The notes under the pieces were generated by a model. That model saw nothing but the letters and a program-made list of their open reading frames with translations, had not been told where the DNA came from and searched no databases. A program made the position numbers and the translations under genes. This document shows, piece by piece, positions 7,662 to 16,727 of a DNA stretch of 55,122 bases. Position 1 is the stretch's first letter. Each line of letters begins with the position of its first letter. The stretch is from positions 1-55,122 of the forward strand of contig DXCO01000024.1 of the NCBI GenBank assembly GCA_019115945.1, read 5' to 3'. Origin of the DNA: Candidatus Borkfalkia excrementavium. Its GTDB lineage: Bacteria > Bacillota > Clostridia > Christensenellales > Borkfalkiaceae.

Positions 7662-7717
7662 CAATTTGCAGTGAAAGTGCGCGGGCGCGAAGCGCTGCGC
7701 GCTGTCTCTGCAAATTG
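7662..7717 (+). promoter_or_regulatory. 56-nt near-perfect hairpin in the purD leader
   Basis: The outer arms CAATTTGCAG (7662-7671) and CTGCAAATTG (7708-7717) are a perfect 10-bp inverted repeat. After a symmetric 4-nt internal loop (TGAA opposite GTCT) come AGTGCGCG/TGCGCGCT with two wobble pairs, a one-base bulge and GCGC-GAA-GCGC. It is followed by TGTGATAAAG and not a T tract, so it is not a classical terminator. It is probably an operator or an mRNA regulatory fold. No known riboswitch core is seen. Confidence 0.55.
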
Positions 7718-7759
7718 TGATAAAGTTGTTTTAAAAATTTATTTTCATATAGGGATTTT

Positions 7760-9040
7760 ATGAATATTTTAGTCATCGGCAACGGCGGCAGAGAGCACGC
7801 CATCGTTGCGGCACTTTCCAAAAGTCCGAAGGTGGATAAGATCTATTGCATGAAGGGCAACGCGGGCATCGCGGAACTTGCCGAACTTGTAAACGTAAAC
7901 TACTGCGATCTGAAAGCGGTCGGCGACTGGGTCGACGCGCATGAAGACGTAGAGTATACCGTGATCGCCCCCGACGATCCTCTCGCCCTGGGGCTTGCGG
8001 ACGAACTCGAAAGCCGCGGGCACCGCGTGTTCGGGCCGAACAAGCGCGCCGCTGCCATCGAATCGAGCAAGGCTTTTGCGAAAGAACTGATGAAAAAGTA
8101 CGGCATCCCCACGGCCGCTTACGAAACATTCGACGATTACGAGAAGGCTCTCGCCTACGTGCGCGGAGGAAAATTTCCCGTCGTTCTCAAGGCGGACGGG
8201 CTTGCCCTCGGAAAGGGCGTTTTGATCTGCGAAACCCTTGCCGAGGCGGAAAGCGGGCTGAAACAGATCATGCTTGATAAGGCTTTCGGCGACGCGGGCA
8301 ACAAAGTCGTCGTGGAAGAGTTTCTGACGGGCAAAGAGTTTACGCCCGGTGAGGAGGTTTCCGTGCTCGCTTTTACGGACGGAAAAACCATCGTGCCCAT
8401 GATTCCGAGTTGCGACCATAAACGCGCGTACGACGGGGACCGCGGGCTGAACACGGGCGGTATGGGTACGTTCACGCCCTGTCCTTTTTATACCGACGAG
8501 ATCGCGAACGAGGTCATGGAAAAAATCATGCTTCCCACCGTCGCCGCGATGAATGCGGAGGGGAGGCCTTTCAAAGGGGTCCTGTATTTCGGGCTGATGA
8601 GAACTCCTGACGGCATGAAAGTTGTCGAATACAATTCCCGTTTTGGCGATCCGGAAACGCAGGTCGTATTGCCCATGCTCAAGACCGATCTTTTGGAGAT
8701 TTTCGAGGCTGTGACCGACGAAAGACTTTCCGATGTCAAGATCGAATGGGAGGAAGGAGCCTGCGTCTGCGTGGTGCTTGCCAGCGGCGGATATCCCGTT
8801 CATTATGAAAAAGGGAAAGAGATTTCGATCGGGGATCTCGACGAAGGCGTGTTTTTGTATCATGCGGGCACGAAGCGCGAAAACGGCGTTCTGAAAACGG
8901 ACGGGGGCAGGGTGCTCGGCGTCTGTGCGAAGGGAAAAACGGTAGCCGAGGCACGCGAGAAGGCATATGCGAACGTGAAAAAGATCCATTTCGACGGCAT
9001 GCATTACAGAACGGACATCGGCATTAAATACGTCAAGTAA
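7760..9040 (+). CDS. purD: GAR synthetase
   Basis: PurD joins phosphoribosylamine and glycine with ATP to give GAR. The 426-residue ATP-grasp protein begins with the GNGGREHA motif (7-14) and carries the GGMGTFTPCPF and EYNSRFGDPETQ segments typical of the family. Unlike the genes upstream it is separated from the rest of the operon by 331 bp with hairpins and two candidate promoters, so it and purL probably form a second transcription unit. The start is ATG 7760, after a weak AGGGAT ribosome-binding site. purL begins 10 bp after its stop. Confidence 0.97.
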   Translation: MNILVIGNGGREHAIVAALSKSPKVDKIYCMKGNAGIAELAELVNVNYCDLKAVGDWVDAHEDVEYTVIAPDDPLALGLADELESRGHRVFGPNKRAAAIESSKAFAKELMKKYGIPTAAYETFDDYEKALAYVRGGKFPVVLKADGLALGKGVLICETLAEAESGLKQIMLDKAFGDAGNKVVVEEFLTGKEFTPGEEVSVLAFTDGKTIVPMIPSCDHKRAYDGDRGLNTGGMGTFTPCPFYTDEIANEVMEKIMLPTVAAMNAEGRPFKGVLYFGLMRTPDGMKVVEYNSRFGDPETQVVLPMLKTDLLEIFEAVTDERLSDVKIEWEEGACVCVVLASGGYPVHYEKGKEISIGDLDEGVFLYHAGTKRENGVLKTDGGRVLGVCAKGKTVAEAREKAYANVKKIHFDGMHYRTDIGIKYVK

Positions 9041-9050
9041 GGTAAGATTT

Positions 9051-12000
9051 ATGATTTACAGAGTATACGTTGAGAAAAAAGAAAATCTGCAGGCGAAAAA
9101 GACGCGGAACGACCTTGCGGCGCAACTGGGTATCCGCGTAAAAGACCTGCGCGAAATTATCCGTTACGACGCGGAGGGCATCAGCGAAGCGGAATTGGAA
9201 GGCGCGATCATAAATGTGTTTTCCGAACCGCCCGTGGACAACGTCTATCGCGAAACGCTTCCCGTCGGCGAGGGATATAAAGTATTTGCCGTCGCCTTTC
9301 TCGACGGGCAGTACGATCAGCGCGCGGACAGCGCGGCGCAGTGCATTCAGTTGCTCACGCAGAAAAACCGCCCTCTCATCAAATGCGCGAAAGTTTACGC
9401 GGTCAGCGGAGTTACGGACGAAGAACTTGTCCGCATCAAAAAACACCTGATCAATCCCGTTGAAAGTTCGGAAGTATCCCTCGAAAAGCCCGCAACGCTC
9501 GCGCGCGCAAAGATGCAGACGCAGGACGTTGCGGAGGTAGAGGGATTCATTTCCATGAGCGACGAGCAGATCGCCGCCTACCACCGCAAAAACGGCTTTG
9601 CGATGAGCGTTGCGGATCTCGCTTTCGTGCGCGATTACTTCCGCAAAGAGGGGAGAAACCCGACGGAGACGGAAGTAAAGGTCATCGATACATATTGGTC
9701 CGATCACTGCCGCCACACGACGTTTGCGACGGAGATCAAGGACGTGAAGATCCATTCGGATAACCCTCACGTCGCGGCGGCATATGACCTGTACGGTAAG
9801 TTGTTCGGGGAGATTAACGGCGGCCGAGCCGATAAATATCCCTGCCTTATGGATATCGCCACGATCGCGGCGAAAAAACTGAAGAAAGAAGGGAGGCTCG
9901 ACAATCTTGACGTTTCGGACGAGATCAACGCCTGCTCCATCTGCATTGATGCCGAGATCGACGGAAAAACTGAAAAATATCTCGTCATGTTCAAGAACGA
10001 AACGCACAACCATCCCACGGAGATAGAACCTTTCGGCGGTGCGGCAACCTGCCTCGGCGGCGCGATCCGCGATCCGTTGAGCGGCAGAACGTACGTGTAT
10101 CAGGCGATGCGCGTAACGGGCGCGGCGGATCCCCGCGAGAAGATCGAGGACACGCTTGCGGGAAAACTTCCGCAGCGCGTCATCACGAAGACGGCGGCCG
10201 CCGGATTTTCATCGTACGGAAACCAGATCGGCCTTGCTACGGGAATCGTGGACGAAGTGTACCACGAAGGATATAAAGCGAAGCGTTTGGAAACGGGGTT
10301 TGTCGTCGGGGGCGCGCGCCGCGATATGGTGTACCGCGAAAAGCCCGCTAAGGGAGACGTGATCGTCCTTTTGGGCGGAGAGACGGGGCGCGACGGCTGC
10401 GGGGGCGCAACGGGTTCGTCCAAGGCGCACGACGCGCATTCGGTGGAAACGTGCGGCGCGGAGGTGCAGAAGGGCAACCCCTTGACCGAAAGAAAAATCC
10501 AAAGATTGTTTTTGAATAAAGAAGTGACCCGCATGATCAAAAAATGCAACGACTTCGGCGCGGGCGGCGTTTCCGTTGCGATCGGGGAACTTTCCGACGG
10601 GCTGATCATCGATCTCGATAAAGTGCCTTTGAAATACGAGGGGCTTTCGGGTACGGAATTGGCCATTTCCGAATCGCAGGAGCGCATGGCCGTCGTGATC
10701 GCGGAAAAGGATGTGGATTCCTTCATCCGCCTGGCGGCGCAGGAGAACCTTGCGGCGACCCCCGTCGCCGTCGTGACGGACGACCGGCGCATGAAAATGC
10801 TGTTCAAGGGGCGCGCGATCGTGGATATTTCCCGCGATTTTCTCGATACGAACGGCGTAAAACAGGAGACGGACGCAGAGATCGACGAACATGTCGTTCG
10901 CTATTTTGATCGGAAGGAAAAAAGTTTCCGAAAAGATCTGCTTGCACATCTGTCCGATCTGAACGTCTGCTCGAAGAAGGGGCTTTCGGAAATGTTCGAC
11001 TCCACGATCGGTGCGCGCAGCGTATATATGCCTTTCGGCGGCAAGACGCAGCGTACGCCTGCGATCGCGATGGCGGCGAAGATCGTGGGGGGAGAGACGG
11101 ACGTTGCCACCGTTTCCGCGTACGGTTATTGCGCGAAACTGATGAGCGAAAGCCCGTTTACCGGCGCGATCTACAGCATCGTGGCCTCCGTGGCGAAACT
11201 GATCGCCAGCGGCTGCGATTATGACGAGATCCGCCTCACGTTCCAGGAATTTTTCATGCGGCTCAACCGCGATCCCAAACGCTGGGGCGTGCCGCTGTCC
11301 GCGCTTTTGGGCGCGTTGTATGCGCAGATCGGGCTGGGCCTCGGCGCGATCGGCGGCAAGGACAGCATGAGCGGCACTTTCGAACATATCGACGTTCCGC
11401 CTACGCTGATCTCCTTCGCGCTCGCACCCGCAAAAGCAAGCGGGCTGATCACCAACGTGCTGACCGAGCGCGGAACCAAACTGTACCGCGTGCCGGTGCC
11501 TAAGGACGAGAACGAAATTCCGGATTTTGAAAAACTTGCGGGGATTTACCGCGAAGTGTATAAAAACATACAGAGCGGAAACATCCGCTTTGCGACGGTT
11601 GCCGAGAACGGCGGCGTCGCGTCGGCGATCGTAAAATCCTGTCTCGGCAACGGGCTCGGATTCCGTTTCGAGGAAGAAGCGGAAGCGATCTTGGCGGAAA
11701 ATTACGGCGAGTTGATCGTTTCCCTCGAGGACGATAAGAAATTGAGCGGAGCGGAGATCGTCTTTTTGGGCGAGACGACGGAAAAAGATTTTGCGTGCGG
11801 GAAAGAGAGCGTTTCGCTCGCGGAGGCGTTGCATGCCTTCGGCGATACGCTGGAAGGGGTTTTCCCCGACAACGCACCTTCGCAGGGAGAGGCCGTCGAC
11901 TGCGATTACCGCTGTGAGCGGCGCTATGAGAATATTGCGACGAAATCGGCAAAACCGCGCGTGTTTATCCCCGTTTTCCCGGGGACGAATTGCGAACTGG

Positions 12001-12749
12001 ATACTGCGCGCAAATTCAATCTTGCGGGAGCGGAAAGCGAGATCGTGGTATTGAAAAACAGGTCTGCCGCCGATATCGAGGAGAGCGTGCAGGCGTTTGC
12101 GGCGGCGATCGCGCGCAGCAATATCATCGCATTCCCCGGAGGGTTTTCCGGCGGCGACGAGCCGGACGGAAGCGGAAAATTTATCGCTACGACCTTCCGC
12201 AACCCCCGCATTGCGGAGGAGATCGAGAAATTGCTGAATCAGCGCGACGGGCTGATCCTCGGGATCTGCAACGGCTTCCAGGCGCTGATCAAACTCGGGC
12301 TTGTGCCTTACGGGAAGATCCTTCCGCTGAAATCTGCCAGCCCTACGCTTACCTATAACAATATATCCCGCCACGTTTCCACGCTGGTAGATATACGCAT
12401 CGCATCCGATAAATCGCCCTGGCTTTCCGCCTGCAAGGTAGGAGACGTTTTCACCGTCCCCGTATCGCACGGAGAGGGCAGGATCGTTGCTCCCGAAGCG
12501 GAACTTGAAAAAATGCGCAAAAACGGACAGATCGCAACGCAGTATGCCGATCTTTCCGGCCGGCCGTCCATGCTGTATCCGTACAATCCGAACGGATCCG
12601 CCTGGGCGATCGAGGGGATCACTTCGCCGGACGGCAGAGTTTTCGGCAAGATGGGGCATACGGAGCGCACGGGAGAGAATCTTTATAAAAACTGCGGAGG
12701 CAATTTCGATATGAAGTTGTTCGAAAGCGGCGTAAAATATTTCAAATAA
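9051..12749 (+). CDS. purL: FGAM synthase, single-chain PurL
   Basis: This 1232-residue enzyme converts FGAR to FGAM using glutamine and ATP. It is the large one-chain form: an N-terminal PurS-like segment, two AIRS-type halves, and a C-terminal class I glutaminase from about residue 966 with the nucleophile Cys1073 in GICNGFQ and a downstream VSHGEGR histidine. Many Bacillota use separate PurS, PurQ and PurL; neither purS nor purQ is needed or seen here. It closes the purD-purL unit and is followed by a strong hairpin. Confidence 0.97.
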   Translation: MIYRVYVEKKENLQAKKTRNDLAAQLGIRVKDLREIIRYDAEGISEAELEGAIINVFSEPPVDNVYRETLPVGEGYKVFAVAFLDGQYDQRADSAAQCIQLLTQKNRPLIKCAKVYAVSGVTDEELVRIKKHLINPVESSEVSLEKPATLARAKMQTQDVAEVEGFISMSDEQIAAYHRKNGFAMSVADLAFVRDYFRKEGRNPTETEVKVIDTYWSDHCRHTTFATEIKDVKIHSDNPHVAAAYDLYGKLFGEINGGRADKYPCLMDIATIAAKKLKKEGRLDNLDVSDEINACSICIDAEIDGKTEKYLVMFKNETHNHPTEIEPFGGAATCLGGAIRDPLSGRTYVYQAMRVTGAADPREKIEDTLAGKLPQRVITKTAAAGFSSYGNQIGLATGIVDEVYHEGYKAKRLETGFVVGGARRDMVYREKPAKGDVIVLLGGETGRDGCGGATGSSKAHDAHSVETCGAEVQKGNPLTERKIQRLFLNKEVTRMIKKCNDFGAGGVSVAIGELSDGLIIDLDKVPLKYEGLSGTELAISESQERMAVVIAEKDVDSFIRLAAQENLAATPVAVVTDDRRMKMLFKGRAIVDISRDFLDTNGVKQETDAEIDEHVVRYFDRKEKSFRKDLLAHLSDLNVCSKKGLSEMFDSTIGARSVYMPFGGKTQRTPAIAMAAKIVGGETDVATVSAYGYCAKLMSESPFTGAIYSIVASVAKLIASGCDYDEIRLTFQEFFMRLNRDPKRWGVPLSALLGALYAQIGLGLGAIGGKDSMSGTFEHIDVPPTLISFALAPAKASGLITNVLTERGTKLYRVPVPKDENEIPDFEKLAGIYREVYKNIQSGNIRFATVAENGGVASAIVKSCLGNGLGFRFEEEAEAILAENYGELIVSLEDDKKLSGAEIVFLGETTEKDFACGKESVSLAEALHAFGDTLEGVFPDNAPSQGEAVDCDYRCERRYENIATKSAKPRVFIPVFPGTNCELDTARKFNLAGAESEIVVLKNRSAADIEESVQAFAAAIARSNIIAFPGGFSGGDEPDGSGKFIATTFRNPRIAEEIEKLLNQRDGLILGICNGFQALIKLGLVPYGKILPLKSASPTLTYNNISRHVSTLVDIRIASDKSPWLSACKVGDVFTVPVSHGEGRIVAPEAELEKMRKNGQIATQYADLSGRPSMLYPYNPNGSAWAIEGITSPDGRVFGKMGHTERTGENLYKNCGGNFDMKLFESGVKYFK

Positions 12750-12759
12750 CGGAATTTTC

Positions 12760-12797
12760 AACAGCGGGTTGCAGGGTTAGCAACCCGCTGTTGTTCA
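12760..12797 (+). terminator. Hairpin terminator after purL
   Basis: A perfect 13-bp stem, AACAGCGGGTTGC (12760-12772) with its complement (12780-12792), closes a 7-nt loop. The T tract after it is poor, so termination may be partial. Confidence 0.6.
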
Positions 12798-12929
12798 AAT
12801 CAACTTCCGGTATCTTGTTTTTTAGAAGAGTAAGTGGTATACTGAACTAAAAAGAAGCGTTTGAATTCATAAAAACAATGGGGCAGCGTATCGCTTTTTA
12901 TCGCAAACGAGGCAATTTTTTCCAAATGC

Positions 12930-12958
12930 TTTACAAATTCCTCATCTTGTGGTAAAAT
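12930..12958 (+). promoter_or_regulatory. nrdR promoter
   Basis: TTTACA (12930-12935) and TAAAAT (12953-12958) are separated by 17 bp. The start near 12965 leaves a leader of about 30 nt before the nrdR ATG. The rest of the gap from 12798 shows no other feature. Confidence 0.65.
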
Positions 12959-12996
12959 CTATATAATGCACAACGTGTAGTAGCGGAGGAGCCCAT

Positions 12997-13482
12997 ATGA
13001 AGTGTATGTACTGCGGCTGTATGGAAAGCAAGGTCATCGACAGCCGTTCCACCGACGAGGGAAGAACGATCAGAAGAAGGCGCGAATGCATCGAATGCGG
13101 AAGGCGCTTTACCACCTATGAGACGATTGAAACGACCCCCGTTCTCGTCGTCAAAAACGGAGGATCGAGACAGGCATTCGACCCGAATAAAATCAAAAAC
13201 GGCATTATCAAAGCGTGCGAAAAGCGGCCCGTTTCCATGTATAAGATCGATAAACTTGTAGACGATATCAAAAAACAGGTTTATAATTCTCTCGAACAGG
13301 AAATCACTTCCAAACAGATCGGCGAGATGGTCATGGACGGGCTGAAGGATATCGATGAGGTCGCATACGTGCGGTATGCCTCCGTATACCGCCAGTTTAC
13401 GGATATTTCTTCATTTATGAACGAACTTGAAACGCTGATGCAGGAAAATAAAATGAAGAGAGAGGAAGAAAAGCCCGAATGA
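12997..13482 (+). CDS. nrdR: Transcriptional repressor NrdR
   Basis: NrdR senses ATP/dATP and represses ribonucleotide reductase genes. The 161-residue protein has a zinc ribbon with Cys3, Cys6, Cys31 and Cys34 followed by an ATP-cone from about residue 46 to 136, the standard layout. CGGAGGAG precedes the ATG. No nrd gene lies in the window, so its targets are elsewhere. The stop codon lies within the loop region of the terminator that follows. Confidence 0.97.
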   Translation: MKCMYCGCMESKVIDSRSTDEGRTIRRRRECIECGRRFTTYETIETTPVLVVKNGGSRQAFDPNKIKNGIIKACEKRPVSMYKIDKLVDDIKKQVYNSLEQEITSKQIGEMVMDGLKDIDEVAYVRYASVYRQFTDISSFMNELETLMQENKMKREEEKPE

Positions 13483-13495
13483 GCGGGCTTTTTTT
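13470..13495 (+). terminator. Terminator overlapping the nrdR stop
   Basis: AAGCCCG (13471-13477) pairs with CGGGCTT (13484-13490) around a 6-nt loop and is followed by a run of T residues. The hairpin includes the last codons of nrdR. Confidence 0.85.
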
Positions 13496-13515
13496 ATCCT
13501 GAGTAAGGAGACGGG

Positions 13516-14556
13516 GTGACAAAAAAAGTTGACGTCGGCGGCGCAGCCGTGGGCGGCGGGGAGCGAATCAAAATACAGTCGATGACGACGAGCGCGACTT
13601 CGGATACCGAGGCGACGCTCGCGCAGATCGCGCGTCTTGCGGGGGCTGGATGCGATATCGTGCGCGTTGCGGTGCGGGACGAGAAGGATGCGAAGGCGAT
13701 CCGCACGATTCGGGACAGGTCTTCGCTGCCCGTTGTCGCAGATATCCATTTTTCGGCGGATCTGGCGATTGCGGCCATCGAAAACGGCGCGGACAAAGTC
13801 CGCATCAATCCGGGAAATATCGGGGATGAAGATAAGATCGCGCGCGTCGCCGCCTGTATACGGGCGCACCGTATCCCCGTACGGGTAGGCTCGAACACGG
13901 GCAGTATCAAAAAGGAATTTCTCGAAAAATACGGGCGTAACGAATTCGCGCTCGTGGAAAGCGCCCTGGAAAATGCTCGTTTGCTGGAAAAATACGGGGT
14001 GGGCGACATCGTCGTTTCCGTAAAAGCGTCGGACGTGCCGCTTACCGTGCGGGCGTACCGCCTTTTGCACGGCCGCTGCGATTATCCGCTGCACCTTGGG
14101 GTAACGGAGGCCGGAACGAGAGAGAGCGGCATCGTCAAGAGCAGCATCGGCATAGGCGCTCTTTTATTGGACGGGATAGGGGATACGATCCGCGTGTCCC
14201 TTTCCGCAGACCCCGTCGAGGAGATATATGCGGCAAAACGCATTTTGCGCGCATGCGGAGCGGAAAAGGATTTTGCCGACGTCGTGGCATGCCCGACCTG
14301 CGGCAGGTGCGAATGGGACTGCATGGCGCTTGCGGAAGAGGTAGAAAAACGGGTATTCAAAGTTGCTAAAAAATGCAAGATCGCCGTTATGGGATGCGTG
14401 GTGAACGGCCCGGGCGAAGCGCGGGATGCGGATCTCGGCATTGCGGGCGGAAAGGAATATTGCGTCATTTTCCGTTTCGGCGTTCCCGTGCAGAGGGTTC
14501 CGGCGGAAAACGCGAGAGAGATATTTCTTGCTGAGTTGGACAGATTTTTAGGTTGA
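13516..14556 (+). CDS. ispG: HMBPP synthase of the MEP pathway
   Basis: IspG (GcpE) makes 4-hydroxy-3-methylbut-2-enyl diphosphate from methylerythritol cyclodiphosphate, a [4Fe-4S] enzyme of isoprenoid synthesis. The 346-residue protein has the TIM-barrel start IQSMTTSATSDTEAT and the cluster ligands Cys259 and Cys262 (CPTCGRC) and Cys294 (GCVVNGPGE). The start is GTG 13516 with AAGGAG upstream. The stop is 4 bp before the next gene. In many Bacillota ispG lies just before proS and polC, which fits the identity of the following gene. Confidence 0.95.
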   Translation: MTKKVDVGGAAVGGGERIKIQSMTTSATSDTEATLAQIARLAGAGCDIVRVAVRDEKDAKAIRTIRDRSSLPVVADIHFSADLAIAAIENGADKVRINPGNIGDEDKIARVAACIRAHRIPVRVGSNTGSIKKEFLEKYGRNEFALVESALENARLLEKYGVGDIVVSVKASDVPLTVRAYRLLHGRCDYPLHLGVTEAGTRESGIVKSSIGIGALLLDGIGDTIRVSLSADPVEEIYAAKRILRACGAEKDFADVVACPTCGRCEWDCMALAEEVEKRVFKVAKKCKIAVMGCVVNGPGEARDADLGIAGGKEYCVIFRFGVPVQRVPAENAREIFLAELDRFLG

Positions 14557-14560
14557 ATTT

Positions 14561-16102
14561 ATGAACGGAGAAGAGTTTATCGGCCGCGTGCGCGAACGGG
14601 AATGTTTCGCGCATGCGATATTACATAAGATCACGGTGTACAGATCGGAAAAACGATGCGAGTTTTCGTTGATCACGGACCGCGCGTATACTGAGGAGGA
14701 TGAAAAATATCTTTCCGAAGTCGTGTGCGAGGCGGCCCCGCAGCCGCTCGCCGCGTCCGTATCGATCGTAAAGCAGAACGCCGACCCGCAGATCGTGCGG
14801 AATAAGATCATCGAATATCTGAAAGCGTCGCACAATGCCGCCGCCGCGTTTGTTTCTGCGGAGGATATCGGCGTTTCGGATGAAGGGAACAAGATCCGTT
14901 TCTCTTTCGGGGTGGATGCGGCCGAACGCAGTTTTTTCGAGACGAGAAATATCGTCGCTTCGGTGGAAAATATGCTGCGGCATAATTTTTGCGGCGAATT
15001 TTTCGGCGAATTAATCTATAAAGAGAAGGCTCAGCCTGCGGAGGATGAGGACGCCGCCGCTTCGGACGAGGAAGAGGAGGTCGCCGATTACAGGCCGGCA
15101 AGGACTTTCAAAATACATGATTTTGAACCCATCGATTTTGCGGACGTGCCCAAAACCGCGACCTATATCCGCGACTGTAATTTCCGTTCCGATTCTCTTA
15201 CCATTTGCGGCGAGATAGAATTTATTCAGGAGCGCACCTCGCAGAAGGGAAAGCCTTACTTGCGGTTTACCGTTTCGGATACGACGTCGCGCATGACGTT
15301 TTCTTATTTTCTCAAAAAGAAGACGGAGGAGCGGATCCGTGCGCTGAAGGCGGGGGACAAAATCGTGTGCACGGGAGAAAACAGCATGTTCAACGACAGA
15401 CTGAGTTTTACCGCGCGCTACATCAATCTCGGCAGTCCGCCGCCCGATTTCCAGCCGGAAAAACTTCCGAGCAAGGCGGCTCCTGCAAGATACGTTACCG
15501 TCGCGCCCGAAAAATTTACCGATTACAATCAGATCAATATGTTCGACGCCAGCGAGATCCCCGAATGCCTGAAGGAAAAGACGTTCGTCGTGTTCGACCT
15601 GGAAACGACGGGGTTGGTGAATATCCCCACGAACGGCAAAATGGACGCGATCACGGAGATCGGCGCGGTCAAGATCATCGGGGGAGAGATCCGCGAGAAA
15701 TTTTCGACGCTGGTCAATCCCGAGCGGAAACTGGACGAGGAGATCGTGCGCCTTACGGGCATCACGGACGATATGGTGAAAGACGCGCCGAAAATTGCCG
15801 CCGTAATTCCCGATTTTTATAAATTCTGCGAAAACTGCATTCTGGTCGGGCACAACGTACAGTTCGATTTCCGCTTTATCCAGTATTACGGCGCGCAGGA
15901 GGAGTATACCTTCGATCAGAAAACGTACGATACTCTGTCCATCGCCCAGTCCTTTTTGTTCCTGAAAAATTATAAATTGGATACGCTTGCAGAGCATTAC
16001 GGGATCGTGTTCAACCATCACCGCGCATGGGACGACGCTTTGACGACCGCAAAAATATTTATTGAACTGATAAAAGCGAAAAAATGCTTGCCAAACGGCT
16101 GA
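14561..16102 (+). CDS. PolC-derived protein: N-terminal and OB domains plus DEDDh exonuclease, no polymerase
   Basis: The 513-residue protein matches the first part of Gram-positive PolC: an N-terminal domain (ILHKITVYRSEKRCEFSL near residue 20), an acidic linker (about 155-175), an OB-fold (about 190-285), and a 3'-5' exonuclease with all DEDDh residues: D345/E347 in FDLETTG, HNVQFD near 431-436, H487 and D492. LTGITDDMVKDAP is a close PolC signature. The PHP domain, palm, fingers and thumb are missing, and the frame ends normally before rimP. It stands in the usual polC place between ispG and rimP-nusA. It may be a proofreading or repair exonuclease, with replication done by another polymerase encoded elsewhere. 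Confidence 0.85.
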   Translation: MNGEEFIGRVRERECFAHAILHKITVYRSEKRCEFSLITDRAYTEEDEKYLSEVVCEAAPQPLAASVSIVKQNADPQIVRNKIIEYLKASHNAAAAFVSAEDIGVSDEGNKIRFSFGVDAAERSFFETRNIVASVENMLRHNFCGEFFGELIYKEKAQPAEDEDAAASDEEEEVADYRPARTFKIHDFEPIDFADVPKTATYIRDCNFRSDSLTICGEIEFIQERTSQKGKPYLRFTVSDTTSRMTFSYFLKKKTEERIRALKAGDKIVCTGENSMFNDRLSFTARYINLGSPPPDFQPEKLPSKAAPARYVTVAPEKFTDYNQINMFDASEIPECLKEKTFVVFDLETTGLVNIPTNGKMDAITEIGAVKIIGGEIREKFSTLVNPERKLDEEIVRLTGITDDMVKDAPKIAAVIPDFYKFCENCILVGHNVQFDFRFIQYYGAQEEYTFDQKTYDTLSIAQSFLFLKNYKLDTLAEHYGIVFNHHRAWDDALTTAKIFIELIKAKKCLPNG

Positions 16103-16116
16103 CAATGTGTTATAAT
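16088..16116 (+). promoter_or_regulatory. Promoter of the rimP-nusA-infB operon
   Basis: TTGCCA (16088-16093) and TATAAT (16111-16116) are 17 bp apart with TGTGT before the -10. The -35 lies in the last codons of the PolC-like gene. The region AATGTGTTATAATTG is shared with the promoter at 46466. Confidence 0.85.
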
Positions 16117-16143
16117 TGACATACTGAATATGGTAGTTTGGAA

Positions 16144-16194
16144 TTGAGAGTGGGTGACCGCTCTCAAATCTTTTTATGCGGGGCTTTCTCCGCA
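16144..16194 (+). promoter_or_regulatory. Structured rimP leader
   Basis: A perfect 8-bp hairpin GAGAGTGG/CCGCTCTC (one G-U) closes a GTGA tetraloop (16146-16165) and is followed by TCTTTTT, resembling an attenuator. A second hairpin TGCGG/CCGCA (16177-16194) ends right at the GGGAGGAG ribosome-binding site of rimP. A leader hairpin in front of rimP-nusA is common in Bacillota; NusA-dependent control is an inference. Confidence 0.55.
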
Positions 16195-16205
16195 GGGAGG
16201 AGACT

Positions 16206-16679
16206 ATGAAAGTGATGCCCGAAAGGGAGATAGAGCAGGCGCTTTTGCCCGTTGCGGAAGAGATCGGCGTCGAAATTTACGAGGTCGTTTTCAAACAGGG
16301 AAAGTTTCCGTCTCTGACCGTCTACATCGACACGGACAGAGAGGGCGGGATCGATCTGGATACCTGCGAAAAATTCCATAATGCGATCGACCCCGTTCTC
16401 GACGGGTTGGACCCCACATACGGCGCGGCTTACACGCTGAACGTGAGCAGCCCCGGGATCGACAGGCCCTTCAAGAAGGATAAAGATTTTTTCCGTCATA
16501 TCGGGAAAAAGGTCGAGATCAGGCTGTATGCGCCCGTTAAAGGCGAAAAATTTTTCGAAGCGGTTCTTTTGGAATATAATCCCGCGGCCGGAAATATTTC
16601 CGTCGACAAGGGCGGGGAAACGCTCAAACTGAATCTTTCGCAGATTTCAAAAATTTCGGAAGCAATCGAATTTGACTGA
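16206..16679 (+). CDS. rimP: Ribosome maturation factor RimP
   Basis: RimP assists 30S subunit maturation. The 157-residue protein has the two-domain layout with the LNVSSPGIDRPFKKDKDF signature near residue 80. I chose ATG 16206 because GGGAGGAG lies 5 bp upstream; a longer frame from 16176 would start within the leader hairpin. It opens the rimP-nusA-ylxR-ylxQ-infB-rbfA series, 48 bp before nusA. Confidence 0.95.
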   Translation: MKVMPEREIEQALLPVAEEIGVEIYEVVFKQGKFPSLTVYIDTDREGGIDLDTCEKFHNAIDPVLDGLDPTYGAAYTLNVSSPGIDRPFKKDKDFFRHIGKKVEIRLYAPVKGEKFFEAVLLEYNPAAGNISVDKGGETLKLNLSQISKISEAIEFD

Positions 16680-16727
16680 ATCGGTTAAGTACAAAGCAAA
16701 TATCAAACAAAAATCGAGGAGACGATA

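Noticed and set aside
10209-12761. 850-codon minus-strand frame under purL
   Set aside because: Antisense to purL across its catalytic domains with His/Arg/Phe-rich composition typical of reverse-frame translation.
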